A DNA stretch of 64,000 bases from PALSA-610 sp038213435 (GTDB lineage: Bacteria > Actinomycetota > Acidimicrobiia > IMCC26256 > PALSA-610). The notes under the pieces are model-generated. The model searched no databases and was not told where the DNA came from. It saw only the letters and a program-made list of their open reading frames with translations. How positions within the stretch are numbered: position 1 is the first letter of the stretch; every line of letters begins with the position of its first letter. Positions 41,619 through 50,133 of the stretch are shown in pieces. Location of the stretch: the NCBI GenBank assembly GCA_038213435.1, contig JBBQTI010000002.1, forward strand, positions 106,266-170,265, given 5' to 3'. The position numbers and the translations under genes are program-made.

Positions 41619-44600
41619 ACGCCGAGCTGATCACCATCTTGTTCACCGACCTCGTCGGCTCGACCGAGCACGCGTCGGAGGTGGGCGACGCCGCAGCCGA
41701 CGAGTTGCGCCGCGATCATTTCGCGTCGTTGCGCGAAGCGGTCGCCGCGACCGGCGGCACCGAGGTGAAGACGATCGGCGACGCGTTGATGGTGTCGTAT
41801 CCGGGAGCGGCTGACGCGCTGGCGGGCGCGGTCGCGATGCAGCGCGCGGTCGAGCGTCACAACCGGCGCCTCGAAGGACGACGGCTCGAGATGCGTGTCG
41901 GCATCAGTGTCGGCGATGCAACGTTGGAGGACGGCGACTGGTTCGGCACCCCCGTCGTCGAGGCGTCCCGCCTGTGCGCGGCGGCAACGCCCGACCAGAT
42001 CCTCGTCAGTGACCTCGTACGTGCCCTCGCCGGCTCGCGCACCGAGTTCGACGTGATTCCTTTGGGCAGTCGAGAGCTCAAGGGATTGCCCGCGCCGCTC
42101 ACGGTGTGCGAGGTCGAGTGGCGCGCACCCGTCGATTCGACGACGGTGCCGCTCCCCGTATTCGTGGAGCTCTCGCCGACGTTCCCGTTCGCCGGACGTA
42201 ACGAGGTCTACGACACGGTGCTCGCGGCGTGGAAGGAGACCGCCGAGGGCGCGCGGCGCGCGGTGCTGGTGTCCGGCGAGCCTGGTATCGGCAAGACGCG
42301 TCTCGTGAGCGAGCTCGTGCGGCACGCGCACGAGTTGGGAACGACCGTGCTGTGGGGTCGTTGCGACGAAGAGCTCAGCGTTCCGTTCGAGCCCTTCGCC
42401 GAAGCGTTGCGGCATTACGTCGCGTGCGTGCCCGCAGACCGCGTCAAGGCCGAGCTGGGTTCGCTCGGCGGCGAGCTGACGCGCGTGTTGCCCGACCTCG
42501 CTTCACGCGTTCCGGGGCTCGCGGCGCCGGTGCAGACCGATCCCGAGACCGAGCGACACCGCTTGTTCGAAGCGGTAAGCGACTTCCTCGCTGCGATGTC
42601 GCACACGGACCCGGTGATCCTCGTGCTCGACGACATCCACTGGGCCGACAAGCCGTCGCTGCTCTTGTTGCGGCACATCCTTCGTTCGGGGTCACCGATG
42701 CGACTGCTGGTGCTGGCGACGTATCGCGACACCGATCTCGACCGGACGCATCCGCTCGCCGACGTGCTCGCCGACCTCCGGCGCCAGGCCGGCGTCGACC
42801 GGGTCGACCTCGGCGGGCTCGGGCCGTCGGAGGTCGCGTCGTTCATGGAAGCGGCCGCCGGCCACGACCTCGACGAGCCCGGTGTCGCGCTCGCGCAGGC
42901 CGTCTTCGCGGAGACGCAGGGCAACCCGTTCTTCGTCGGCGAGGTCCTGCGCCACCTCGCGGAGTCGGGCGCGATCGTGCAGCGCGACGGCCGGTGGACC
43001 AGCGACATGACGCTCGAAGAAGTCGGTATCCCGGAAGGCATCCGCGAAGTTCTCGGCCGCCGGCTCTCGCGTCTTTCGGAGACCGCGAATCGCGCCCTCG
43101 CCGTGGCCGCGGTGATCGGTGCGACGTTCGACCTGGCGACGATCGAGGCCGCCGGTGGCCCGACGGGTGACGAGCTGTTCGACGCGCTCGACGAGGCTGC
43201 AGTCGCCTCGATCGTACGCGAGGTACCCGGCACCGTCGGCCGCTACACGTTCGCGCACGCACTCGTACGTTCCGCGCTGTACGAGGAGCTCACGACGAAC
43301 CGCCGCGTGCGGATGCACTGGCGGATCGGCGAAGCGCTGGAGGCGCGCTACGAGCGAAACATCGACGCGCACCTCGACGAGCTCGCATATCAATTCGTCG
43401 AGGGCGCGCTCGCCGGCGATCCCGCCAAGGCCGTCGACTACTGCCGGCGGGCCGGCGAGCACGCCGACAGCGAGCTCGCGTTCGAGGCCGCCGCGCACCA
43501 CTTCGAACGTGCGCTCGGCACGCTCGAGCTCGTCGACGACGACGATCCGGGCCTTCGTTGCGACCTCCAGCTCGCGCTCGCCACCGCATTGAACAACGGA
43601 GGCGACGAGCGCCGCTGGGACGCGACATACGCGGCGGCGGCGAGCGCCCGTGCGACGAGCGACGCCGAACGGCTCGCCCGCGCGGCGATGATCCTCTCCA
43701 CCGTGCCATCGAGCACGAGCGTCGACCCGGAACTTGTGAGCCTGCTCGAAGAGGCACTCGAAGCCATCGGCAACGAACCGACCGGGCTGCGCGTTCGGCT
43801 GCTGATCGGGCTCGCGATCCAATTGCAGTGGGGACCCGAAGTGGCACGACGTATGGGCCTCGCGCGCGAAGCGCTCACGTTCGCGCGCGAAACCCGCGAC
43901 CCCGAAGCGCTCGCGTTGGTGCTGGCGCGCGGCTGGGTGCTCATGGACGGTTCCACGCCCTTCCTCGACGAGCTGCAAGCCCTGACCGACGAAGGCGAAT
44001 CAGTGGCCCTCGACATGGGCAACACCGCCCGGCTCGCCGACGCGCTGCACGACGGCGCGTACTACGCCGCGTGCCGCGGCGACCGGGCGACGTTCGAAGC
44101 GAAGCTCGACGCGGCCGCCCGTATCTACGGCACGCTGCGCCGCCCCCTCTCCGACTGGGTGGCCAACAACGATGCCACTCACCGCGCCGAGCACCACGGC
44201 GACCTGGACCGGGCCGAGCAGTTCGCGGCGCAGACAGTCGACCTGGGCCACCGCGCCGATGTCCCCGAGAACGCCGTCCTGGTCGTCGTCGGCGGCCAGC
44301 TTTACCAGATCCGCCGCGCGCAGGGCCGGCTCGACGAGATGGTGCCGACCCTCGCCGCCCTTTCGGAGTCGACACCCGACATCCCGTTGTTGCGCCTCGT
44401 GTACACCGGCGCCCTCGTCGAGACCGATCGACTCGACGAGGCGCGCCCGCACTTCGCCTGGCTCACCGACAACAACTGCGCGAACGTCCCGCCGGACCTC
44501 GAGTACGCCGTCACGCTGTGCGCGCTCGGGCGCTTCACCTACGACCTGCGGCCACCCGCCGAAGTCCTGCACTACCTCTACGAGCATCTCGGTCCCTTCG

Positions 44601-44917
44601 CCGGCACGTTCAACTGGAGCGGACAGACGATCACCGACGCCAACGACCTCGGGCTCGCGGTGATCGCCGCGACGCTCGGCCGGGCCGACGACGCAGACCG
44701 CCACTTCGCCGCCGCGATCGCACTGTGCGAACGCGCCGGCTCGCGCGCCAATCTGGCCCGGTCCCTTTTCTGGTGGGCGCGCGTCCTCGCCGACCGCGGC
44801 GACGCCTCGGCCGCGCGCGGACACGCCGAAACCGCCGTCGCCCTCGGCGAAGAGCTCGGCATGACCGGACCGTTCGGCGTCGTTCCCCGAGGCCAAAGAC
44901 TTTTGGAGACGCTGTGA
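41615..44917 (+). CDS. Cyclase-homology / STAND ATPase / TPR protein, paralogue 2
   Basis: 1100 residues, starting in the ATGA overlap with paralogue 1, so the two are translationally coupled. Domain plan and many blocks are nearly the same (ITILFTDLVGSTEHASEVG, FGTPVVEASRLCAAA, GEPGIGKTRLVSELV, VLVLDDIHWADKPSL, GNPFFVGEVLRHLAESGA). The same Asn-to-Val change is present. The C-terminal TPR part differs more than the N-terminal part. This fits tandem duplication followed by change in the sensor region. Confidence 0.9.
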   Translation: MNAELITILFTDLVGSTEHASEVGDAAADELRRDHFASLREAVAATGGTEVKTIGDALMVSYPGAADALAGAVAMQRAVERHNRRLEGRRLEMRVGISVGDATLEDGDWFGTPVVEASRLCAAATPDQILVSDLVRALAGSRTEFDVIPLGSRELKGLPAPLTVCEVEWRAPVDSTTVPLPVFVELSPTFPFAGRNEVYDTVLAAWKETAEGARRAVLVSGEPGIGKTRLVSELVRHAHELGTTVLWGRCDEELSVPFEPFAEALRHYVACVPADRVKAELGSLGGELTRVLPDLASRVPGLAAPVQTDPETERHRLFEAVSDFLAAMSHTDPVILVLDDIHWADKPSLLLLRHILRSGSPMRLLVLATYRDTDLDRTHPLADVLADLRRQAGVDRVDLGGLGPSEVASFMEAAAGHDLDEPGVALAQAVFAETQGNPFFVGEVLRHLAESGAIVQRDGRWTSDMTLEEVGIPEGIREVLGRRLSRLSETANRALAVAAVIGATFDLATIEAAGGPTGDELFDALDEAAVASIVREVPGTVGRYTFAHALVRSALYEELTTNRRVRMHWRIGEALEARYERNIDAHLDELAYQFVEGALAGDPAKAVDYCRRAGEHADSELAFEAAAHHFERALGTLELVDDDDPGLRCDLQLALATALNNGGDERRWDATYAAAASARATSDAERLARAAMILSTVPSSTSVDPELVSLLEEALEAIGNEPTGLRVRLLIGLAIQLQWGPEVARRMGLAREALTFARETRDPEALALVLARGWVLMDGSTPFLDELQALTDEGESVALDMGNTARLADALHDGAYYAACRGDRATFEAKLDAAARIYGTLRRPLSDWVANNDATHRAEHHGDLDRAEQFAAQTVDLGHRADVPENAVLVVVGGQLYQIRRAQGRLDEMVPTLAALSESTPDIPLLRLVYTGALVETDRLDEARPHFAWLTDNNCANVPPDLEYAVTLCALGRFTYDLRPPAEVLHYLYEHLGPFAGTFNWSGQTITDANDLGLAVIAATLGRADDADRHFAAAIALCERAGSRANLARSLFWWARVLADRGDASAARGHAETAVALGEELGMTGPFGVVPRGQRLLETL

Positions 44918-44958
44918 CGCACCTGATCGAGAACGCGCCCGTTACCCCCGAAGGGTAG
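44914..44958 (+). other. Possible 14-codon micro-ORF overlapping the end of paralogue 2
   Basis: GTG 44914 overlaps the TGA of the preceding gene (GTGA) and reads MTHLIENAPVTPEG before TAG, ending 4 nt before the TTG start of paralogue 3. It could be a coupling or leader peptide for the downstream gene, or chance. No homology is claimed. Confidence 0.2.
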
Positions 44959-44962
44959 GACC

Positions 44963-47900
44963 TTGGTTACCGCGACCGTCACCCTCCTCTTCTGCGACCT
45001 CGTCGAGTCGACCGCGCTCACGTCCCATCTCGGCGACGCGGCGGCCGACGGCGTGCGCCACGACGTCTTCGACGCGTTGCGGGCGGAGGTCACGGCCTAC
45101 CGCGGCACCGAGGTGAAGAACCTCGGCGATGGCCTGATGGTCTCGTTCACCAGCAACGCCGACGCCGTGCGCGCGGCATGCGGCATGCAGCAACGGATCG
45201 ACGTGCTCGCCCGCACGCGCCAGCTCCCGCTCGCGCTGCGCGTCGGCATCTCGGTCGGTGAGGCCACGTTCGAAGACGACGACTGGTTCGGCACGCCCGT
45301 CGTCGAGGCGTCGCGGCTGTGCTCGGCCGCAGCCTCGGGGCAGGTGCTCGTGGCCGACGTCGTGCGGGTGCTGCTCGGGAGCCGTGCCGAGGTGACGCTG
45401 CGGCCGAAGGGCGAGCTCGACCTGAAGGGCCTTCCCGAGCCGCTCGCCGCGTGCGAGGTGGAGTGGGCGCCGCTCGAGGTCCGGATCGCGCACCTCCCGC
45501 TGCCGCGGGCGTTCTCGATCGCGCCCCGCTTCTCGCTGGCCGGCCGTGACGAAGAGTACGAGCAGGTGGGGATCGCGTGGAAGGAAGCGGCCGCGGGCGC
45601 GCGCCGCGCGGTCCTCGTCGCGGGCGAACCCGGTGTCGGCAAGACGCGCCTGGCGGCCGAGCTCGGACGCGCGGTGGATCTCGACGGCGGTTTCGTGCTG
45701 CTCGGCCGCTGCGACGACGGGCTCGGTGTGCCGTTCCAACCGTTCGTCGAAGCGCTCGCGCACGTCGTCGGCCACGCGCCCGACGAGCAGTTGGCGACGT
45801 GGCTCGGCCCGGGCGCGGGAGAGCTGTGCCGACTCGTGCCCGAGCTGGGGCAGCGCCTCCCCGGCCTGTCGCCGACGACCAGCGATCCGGAGACCGAGCG
45901 GTACCTGTTGTTCGAGGCGATCGCGGGCTGGCTCGAAGCGCAATCGCAGATCGCGCCGACGCTCGTCGTCCTCGACGACCTGCACTGGGCGGCCGAGCCG
46001 ACGCTGCACATGCTTCGGCACGTGCTCGGCTGCGAACGCGACTTGAACCTGTTGGTGATCGGCACGTACCGCGATACGGAGATCGACCGCACGCATCCGC
46101 TCGGCGCGCTGCTCGCGCACTTGCGCCGCACCGAGGGCGTCGAACGCATCGCGTTGCACGGCCTCGACCACTCCGGCGTCGCCGACCTCGTCGAGCGCGC
46201 GTCCGGCCAGGAGCTCAATGAGCAGTCGCGTGAGCTCGCGGGCGCGCTCCACGCGGAGACGGGCGGCAATCCGTTCTTTGCGATCGAGGTGCTCGTGAGC
46301 CTCGCCGAACGCGGCGCGATCTACCAGGACGCCGACGGCGTGTGGCGTTCCGACGTGAGCATCGAGGAAGTCGGGATTCCCGAAGGGGTGAAGGAGGTCG
46401 TCGGCCAGCGGCTGAGCGCGCTCCCGGATGCCTGCGACGCAGTGCTGCACGGCGCGGCGGTCGCCGGGCAGGACTTCGAGCTCGACGTGCTCGTCGCGAT
46501 CACCGACGCCGACGAGGAGACCGTCATCGACGCGCTCGAAGCCGCACGCGTTGCCGGTCTCCTCGACGAGCTCGGTGGCCATCCGGTGCGTTACCGCTTC
46601 TCGCACGCGCTCGTACAGCAGACACTGCTCGACGAGATCCCGACCGCTCGACGCTTGCGGTTCCACCGCGCGCTGGCCGAGACGATCGAGCGCCTGCGCG
46701 CCGACCACCTCGACCGCTATCGCGCCGCACTCGCCCGCCACTGGTACGAAGCCGGAACCGAACCAGGACGTGCGCTCGGGGCTTCGGTCGCCGCGGCCGA
46801 GCGGGCGCTGTCGCAGTTCGCCGATCGCGAGGCCCTGCAATGGCTCGCGCAGGCGGCCGACCTCTTCGACGACGCCGGTGCATCCGACGCAGCGCGGATC
46901 GACGCGACGACCATGACCGGGGAGGCGCTCCGGCGCATCGGCGACCCAACCCATCGTCAGGTGCTGCTCGACGCAGGCCGGCTGGCCGAGCGCATCGGCG
47001 ACGGACCCCGCATGGCCACGGCCGCGCTGGCCAACGGAAGGGGATGGCAGAGCGACACGACGGGAATCGACACCGAACGGGTGGCCGCGCTCGAAGCCGC
47101 AGTCGCCGCGGTCGGCGCCGCCGACGCCAACACCCGCGCGCTCCTGCTCGTCCGCCTGGCGGTGGAGAACCTGTACGAACCCGACCGCACCCACCGGGTT
47201 GCGCTCGCAGAGGAAGCGCTGACGATCGCGCGCGCCCACGGCGATCCCTACACGCTCGCCGTGGTGCTCGCCGGACGCCACAACGTCGTCCTCGGCCACG
47301 AGGGCCTCGAGCAACGATGTGCCGACGGGAAGGAGCTTGAGCGGCTCGCCGACGAGTTGGGCGATCCCAACCTGCGATTCATGGCGCGCGCCTACGGCTG
47401 CTTCTGGCGCGTCTCATCGCGCGATCTCGAAGGCGCGCGGACCATGGTTCGGGCCGCGGCCGAGATCTCGCGCACGCTCGCACAACCCCAGTTCGAATGG
47501 ATCGCGACCTGGGAGGACGCGGCACTGGTCCGCTTGGCCGGCGATCTCGACGGATCGGACGCGTTGGTCGAGCGGAGTCGCGAGATCGGCATCGAAGCCG
47601 GCATTCCCGATACCGAGTTCTTCCACGCGGTGATGCGCGTCGGCGCACTCGTCGATCGGGCTGATCCGGCGGCCCTGCGCGAAGCACGGACGCTGTGCGA
47701 GCGTGTGCCACCGCACTACCCGAGCATCCGACTGACGCAGACCCTGATGGAGCTGGCGGTCGCCGGGGAACCGGAGCGCGCGTCCCGGACGGTCGACGGG
47801 CTCGGCGCGTCACCGTATTCACCATGGAGTGAGATGGGAGGCGTCCCCGACTCCGCCCTCGCTTACGCGGCCGCCTTCGCAGCCGTAGAAGGCGCGCTCG

Positions 47901-48268
47901 GGGTGCCGTCACGATGGACGCGCATCGCGTACGAATACATGGATCCGTGGCGAGGGCAGCTGTTCGGCAACATCATCCTGTCGGGACCGACCGAGGCGTG
48001 CATGGCCGCCATTGCCCCGATGGCGGGGTACGCCGACGCGCTCGACGGGCTCCTCGACACCGCGCTCCGCATGTGCGAAGAGATGGATTCGCCCGTGCTC
48101 CGGATGTACACCCGGCTGTTCGGCGCGTGCGGACTGCGCGCGCGCAACCGAACCGGCGATTGCGATCGCGCCGCTCGCCTCGTCGACGAAAGCGTCGTCA
48201 TTGGCGACCGCATCGGCGCCGGGATCGCGCGCTCCGCGGCCCATCACTTTCCCGCGCTGCTCGACTGA
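44963..48268 (+). CDS. Cyclase-homology / STAND ATPase / TPR protein, paralogue 3
   Basis: 1101 residues from TTG 44963 with AAGGGTAGG upstream. Cyclase domain: LLFCDLVESTALTS, TEVKNLGDGLMVSF, and DDDWFGTPVVEASRLC with the same Val in place of Asn. ATPase: Walker A GEPGVGKT, LVVLDDLHWAAEPT and GGNPFFAIEVL. It is more diverged from paralogues 1 and 2 than they are from each other, especially in the TPR-like C-terminus. It is the third gene of the co-directional array. Confidence 0.9.
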   Translation: MVTATVTLLFCDLVESTALTSHLGDAAADGVRHDVFDALRAEVTAYRGTEVKNLGDGLMVSFTSNADAVRAACGMQQRIDVLARTRQLPLALRVGISVGEATFEDDDWFGTPVVEASRLCSAAASGQVLVADVVRVLLGSRAEVTLRPKGELDLKGLPEPLAACEVEWAPLEVRIAHLPLPRAFSIAPRFSLAGRDEEYEQVGIAWKEAAAGARRAVLVAGEPGVGKTRLAAELGRAVDLDGGFVLLGRCDDGLGVPFQPFVEALAHVVGHAPDEQLATWLGPGAGELCRLVPELGQRLPGLSPTTSDPETERYLLFEAIAGWLEAQSQIAPTLVVLDDLHWAAEPTLHMLRHVLGCERDLNLLVIGTYRDTEIDRTHPLGALLAHLRRTEGVERIALHGLDHSGVADLVERASGQELNEQSRELAGALHAETGGNPFFAIEVLVSLAERGAIYQDADGVWRSDVSIEEVGIPEGVKEVVGQRLSALPDACDAVLHGAAVAGQDFELDVLVAITDADEETVIDALEAARVAGLLDELGGHPVRYRFSHALVQQTLLDEIPTARRLRFHRALAETIERLRADHLDRYRAALARHWYEAGTEPGRALGASVAAAERALSQFADREALQWLAQAADLFDDAGASDAARIDATTMTGEALRRIGDPTHRQVLLDAGRLAERIGDGPRMATAALANGRGWQSDTTGIDTERVAALEAAVAAVGAADANTRALLLVRLAVENLYEPDRTHRVALAEEALTIARAHGDPYTLAVVLAGRHNVVLGHEGLEQRCADGKELERLADELGDPNLRFMARAYGCFWRVSSRDLEGARTMVRAAAEISRTLAQPQFEWIATWEDAALVRLAGDLDGSDALVERSREIGIEAGIPDTEFFHAVMRVGALVDRADPAALREARTLCERVPPHYPSIRLTQTLMELAVAGEPERASRTVDGLGASPYSPWSEMGGVPDSALAYAAAFAAVEGALGVPSRWTRIAYEYMDPWRGQLFGNIILSGPTEACMAAIAPMAGYADALDGLLDTALRMCEEMDSPVLRMYTRLFGACGLRARNRTGDCDRAARLVDESVVIGDRIGAGIARSAAHHFPALLD

Positions 48269-48319
48269 ACGTTGGCGCACATGGTCGGATCCATGAGCAC
48301 GACCGCGGCAAAGACGCGT

Positions 48320-49189
48320 CTACTCGGTATCCGGGGTGACGCCGAGGTATTCGGCGATGCGACGGAGCATCGCGGGCTCGAGTTTGCGGTCGCGTAGCAA
48401 CATTTCCTGGGTGAGGAGAACACCGAGACGGCCGTCGGCGCTACGAAGGGAACCGCTGTAGACGCCGCGCGAGCCGGTCGCCTTCAACGGCCACAGCTCG
48501 AGCAGCATCCATTCGTCGGCGCGGATCGGTTCGTGGAACCAGAGGCTGTGATCGATGCTCGGTCCGCCGGCCGGCAGGCCGGGGACCTCGACCTGCCCGA
48601 ACCCGGACCCGAGGTCGGAGACGTAGGCAACCGCGCAGGCGTGCACCAGCGGATCGTCGGGAAGCGGCGTCGACGCCCGAACCCACAGAGAATCGGAGTG
48701 CCGAACCTGACCGTCGCCGATGCGCGTCGGCGTTACCTCTCGGACCTCGACGAGAAACGGCGAGGGACGCGCCGGAAGCGTCGTCGCATCCGGACCGCCG
48801 CGCGTCGGAACCGCGTCGAAGGTCGCGCTTTGTTCGCGCGCATGAAACGACGCAACCATCGAGAAGATGACCTCACCGTCCTGGACCGCTCGAACGTGGC
48901 GCGCCGAGAACGAACCACCATCGCGGTCGCGATCGACGTGAAGGATGACGGGACGGTCGACTCGGCCGGGCCGAAGGAAGTAACCGTGCAGCGAGTGCGG
49001 CAACCGCTCGGCCGGCACCGTGGCACCCGCGGCGCGCAGCGCCTGCGCGGCAACCTGGCCGCCGTAGAGCGACATGCGAGCGCCCGCGCCCTCCTCGTTC
49101 CCACCGCGGAACAGGTCACGGTCGAGGACCTCGAGGTCGAGCAGGGCCGCAAGCCCGCGCGCCGGCGTACCTTCGTCGTTCGATTGCAC
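48320..49189 (-). CDS. tesB: Acyl-CoA thioesterase II (TesB-like)
   Basis: A 289-residue double hot-dog thioesterase. Blocks: LLDLEVLDRDLFRG, LYGGQVAAQALRAA, HSLHGYFLRPG, then in the second fold VAYVSDLGSGF (Asp), SIDHSLWFHEPIRADEWML and GVLLTQEMLLR (Gln). These match the Asp/Ser-Thr/Gln active site of TesB enzymes, which hydrolyse acyl-CoA. GTG 49189 is chosen for GGGAG 5 nt upstream. Divergent from the VOC gene. Confidence 0.93.
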   Translation of the reverse strand: MQSNDEGTPARGLAALLDLEVLDRDLFRGGNEEGAGARMSLYGGQVAAQALRAAGATVPAERLPHSLHGYFLRPGRVDRPVILHVDRDRDGGSFSARHVRAVQDGEVIFSMVASFHAREQSATFDAVPTRGGPDATTLPARPSPFLVEVREVTPTRIGDGQVRHSDSLWVRASTPLPDDPLVHACAVAYVSDLGSGFGQVEVPGLPAGGPSIDHSLWFHEPIRADEWMLLELWPLKATGSRGVYSGSLRSADGRLGVLLTQEMLLRDRKLEPAMLRRIAEYLGVTPDTE

Positions 49190-49262
49190 GCTCACTCCCG
49201 TCCGGTCGCGTGTCCTGCGCTGCGGACCATAATCTTCGTCAGTCCGAGGCGAAGGAGGAACC

Positions 49263-49718
49263 ATGTTGCTCGCCGGCGTGAACCATGTCGCGGTCATCAC
49301 CGACGACACCGAGCGGTTCGTGCGGTTCTATCAAGAGGTCTTCGATGCGACGGTCTCGCACCGCGAACAGATCGGCCCGGGAACCCTGACCATGGTCGAC
49401 ATCGGTCCGCGCACCGAGCTCAACGTCTTCGAGATGCACGGCGACGGCGCGCCCGATCTTGCCCGTGGTTCGATGTTCGGGCACGGCCCGATCGACCACG
49501 TCGGTTTGCAAGCAGCCGACCGAGAAGCCTTTGTCGAGATCCGGCGGCGCCTCGTCGCGCACGGCGCGAGCGACGGGTTCGTCACCGACTTCGGACGTGC
49601 GCACAGCATCTTCTTCCGGGATCCCGACGGTCTCGAGGGCGAAGTCCTGCTCTGGCTGTCACATGACGCCGAGGTGCATCCCCCCGGCACTCCCGCCACG
49701 GGATACGAACCGGTTTAG
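49263..49718 (+). CDS. VOC-superfamily (glyoxalase/dioxygenase-like) protein
   Basis: A 151-residue protein with an AAGGAGG site. Two beta-alpha-beta-beta-beta units: GVNHVAVITDDTERFVRFYQEVF with a metal His, and IDHVGLQAADREAFVEIRRRL with a second His. The closing Glu is in DPDGLEGEVLLW. It may be a metal-dependent isomerase, epimerase or ring-cleavage enzyme; substrate unknown. Confidence 0.9.
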   Translation: MLLAGVNHVAVITDDTERFVRFYQEVFDATVSHREQIGPGTLTMVDIGPRTELNVFEMHGDGAPDLARGSMFGHGPIDHVGLQAADREAFVEIRRRLVAHGASDGFVTDFGRAHSIFFRDPDGLEGEVLLWLSHDAEVHPPGTPATGYEPV

Positions 49719-49815
49719 ACGGGCACGCCGGTCCGCGGCGGTGCGCGTGCTCGCATCCCCGAGGGGTTGGGCGTTACCTTCGCGGCAGCTCGACTCATGA
49801 CCAGGAGGTCACGGC

Positions 49816-50109
49816 ATGGCATTCGTTCAGATCATCGAGTTCCGCACGTCGAAGTTCGACGAGATGCGCAAGGTCGGTGACGAGTGGGAGGCGGCCGCCG
49901 GCAGCGACAGCAGAACACGCCGGCGGGTGATGTGCGAAGACCGCGACAACCCGGGTCGATATTTCAACATCGTGTTCTTCGACTCGTACGAGTCGGCGAT
50001 GGAGAACTCGAAGCTGCCCGTCACGGCAGAGTTCTCACAGCGAATGATGGCCCTCGGCGACGGGCCGCCCACCTTCTACAACCTCGACGTCATCGAAGAC
50101 GTCGGTTGA
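49816..50109 (+). CDS. Hypothetical dimeric alpha/beta-barrel protein
   Basis: A 97-residue protein beginning MAFVQIIEFRTSKFDEMRKV, after AGGAGG. It closes with FNIVFFDSYESAMENSKLPVTAEFSQRM. It is related to each half of the duplicated protein at 27864. Function unknown. Confidence 0.8.
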   Translation: MAFVQIIEFRTSKFDEMRKVGDEWEAAAGSDSRTRRRVMCEDRDNPGRYFNIVFFDSYESAMENSKLPVTAEFSQRMMALGDGPPTFYNLDVIEDVG

Positions 50110-50133
50110 ACGCACCCGTCCGACCAGCGATAC

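Noticed and set aside
38298..44917. Assembly duplication as the source of the tandem cyclase paralogues
   Set aside because: The copies differ throughout, including in C-terminal sequence and at many synonymous sites, so they are true diverged paralogues.
44942..47314. 790-codon minus-strand frame
   Set aside because: Antisense shadow of STAND paralogue 3; no domain motifs, while the plus frame has Walker motifs and cyclase residues.
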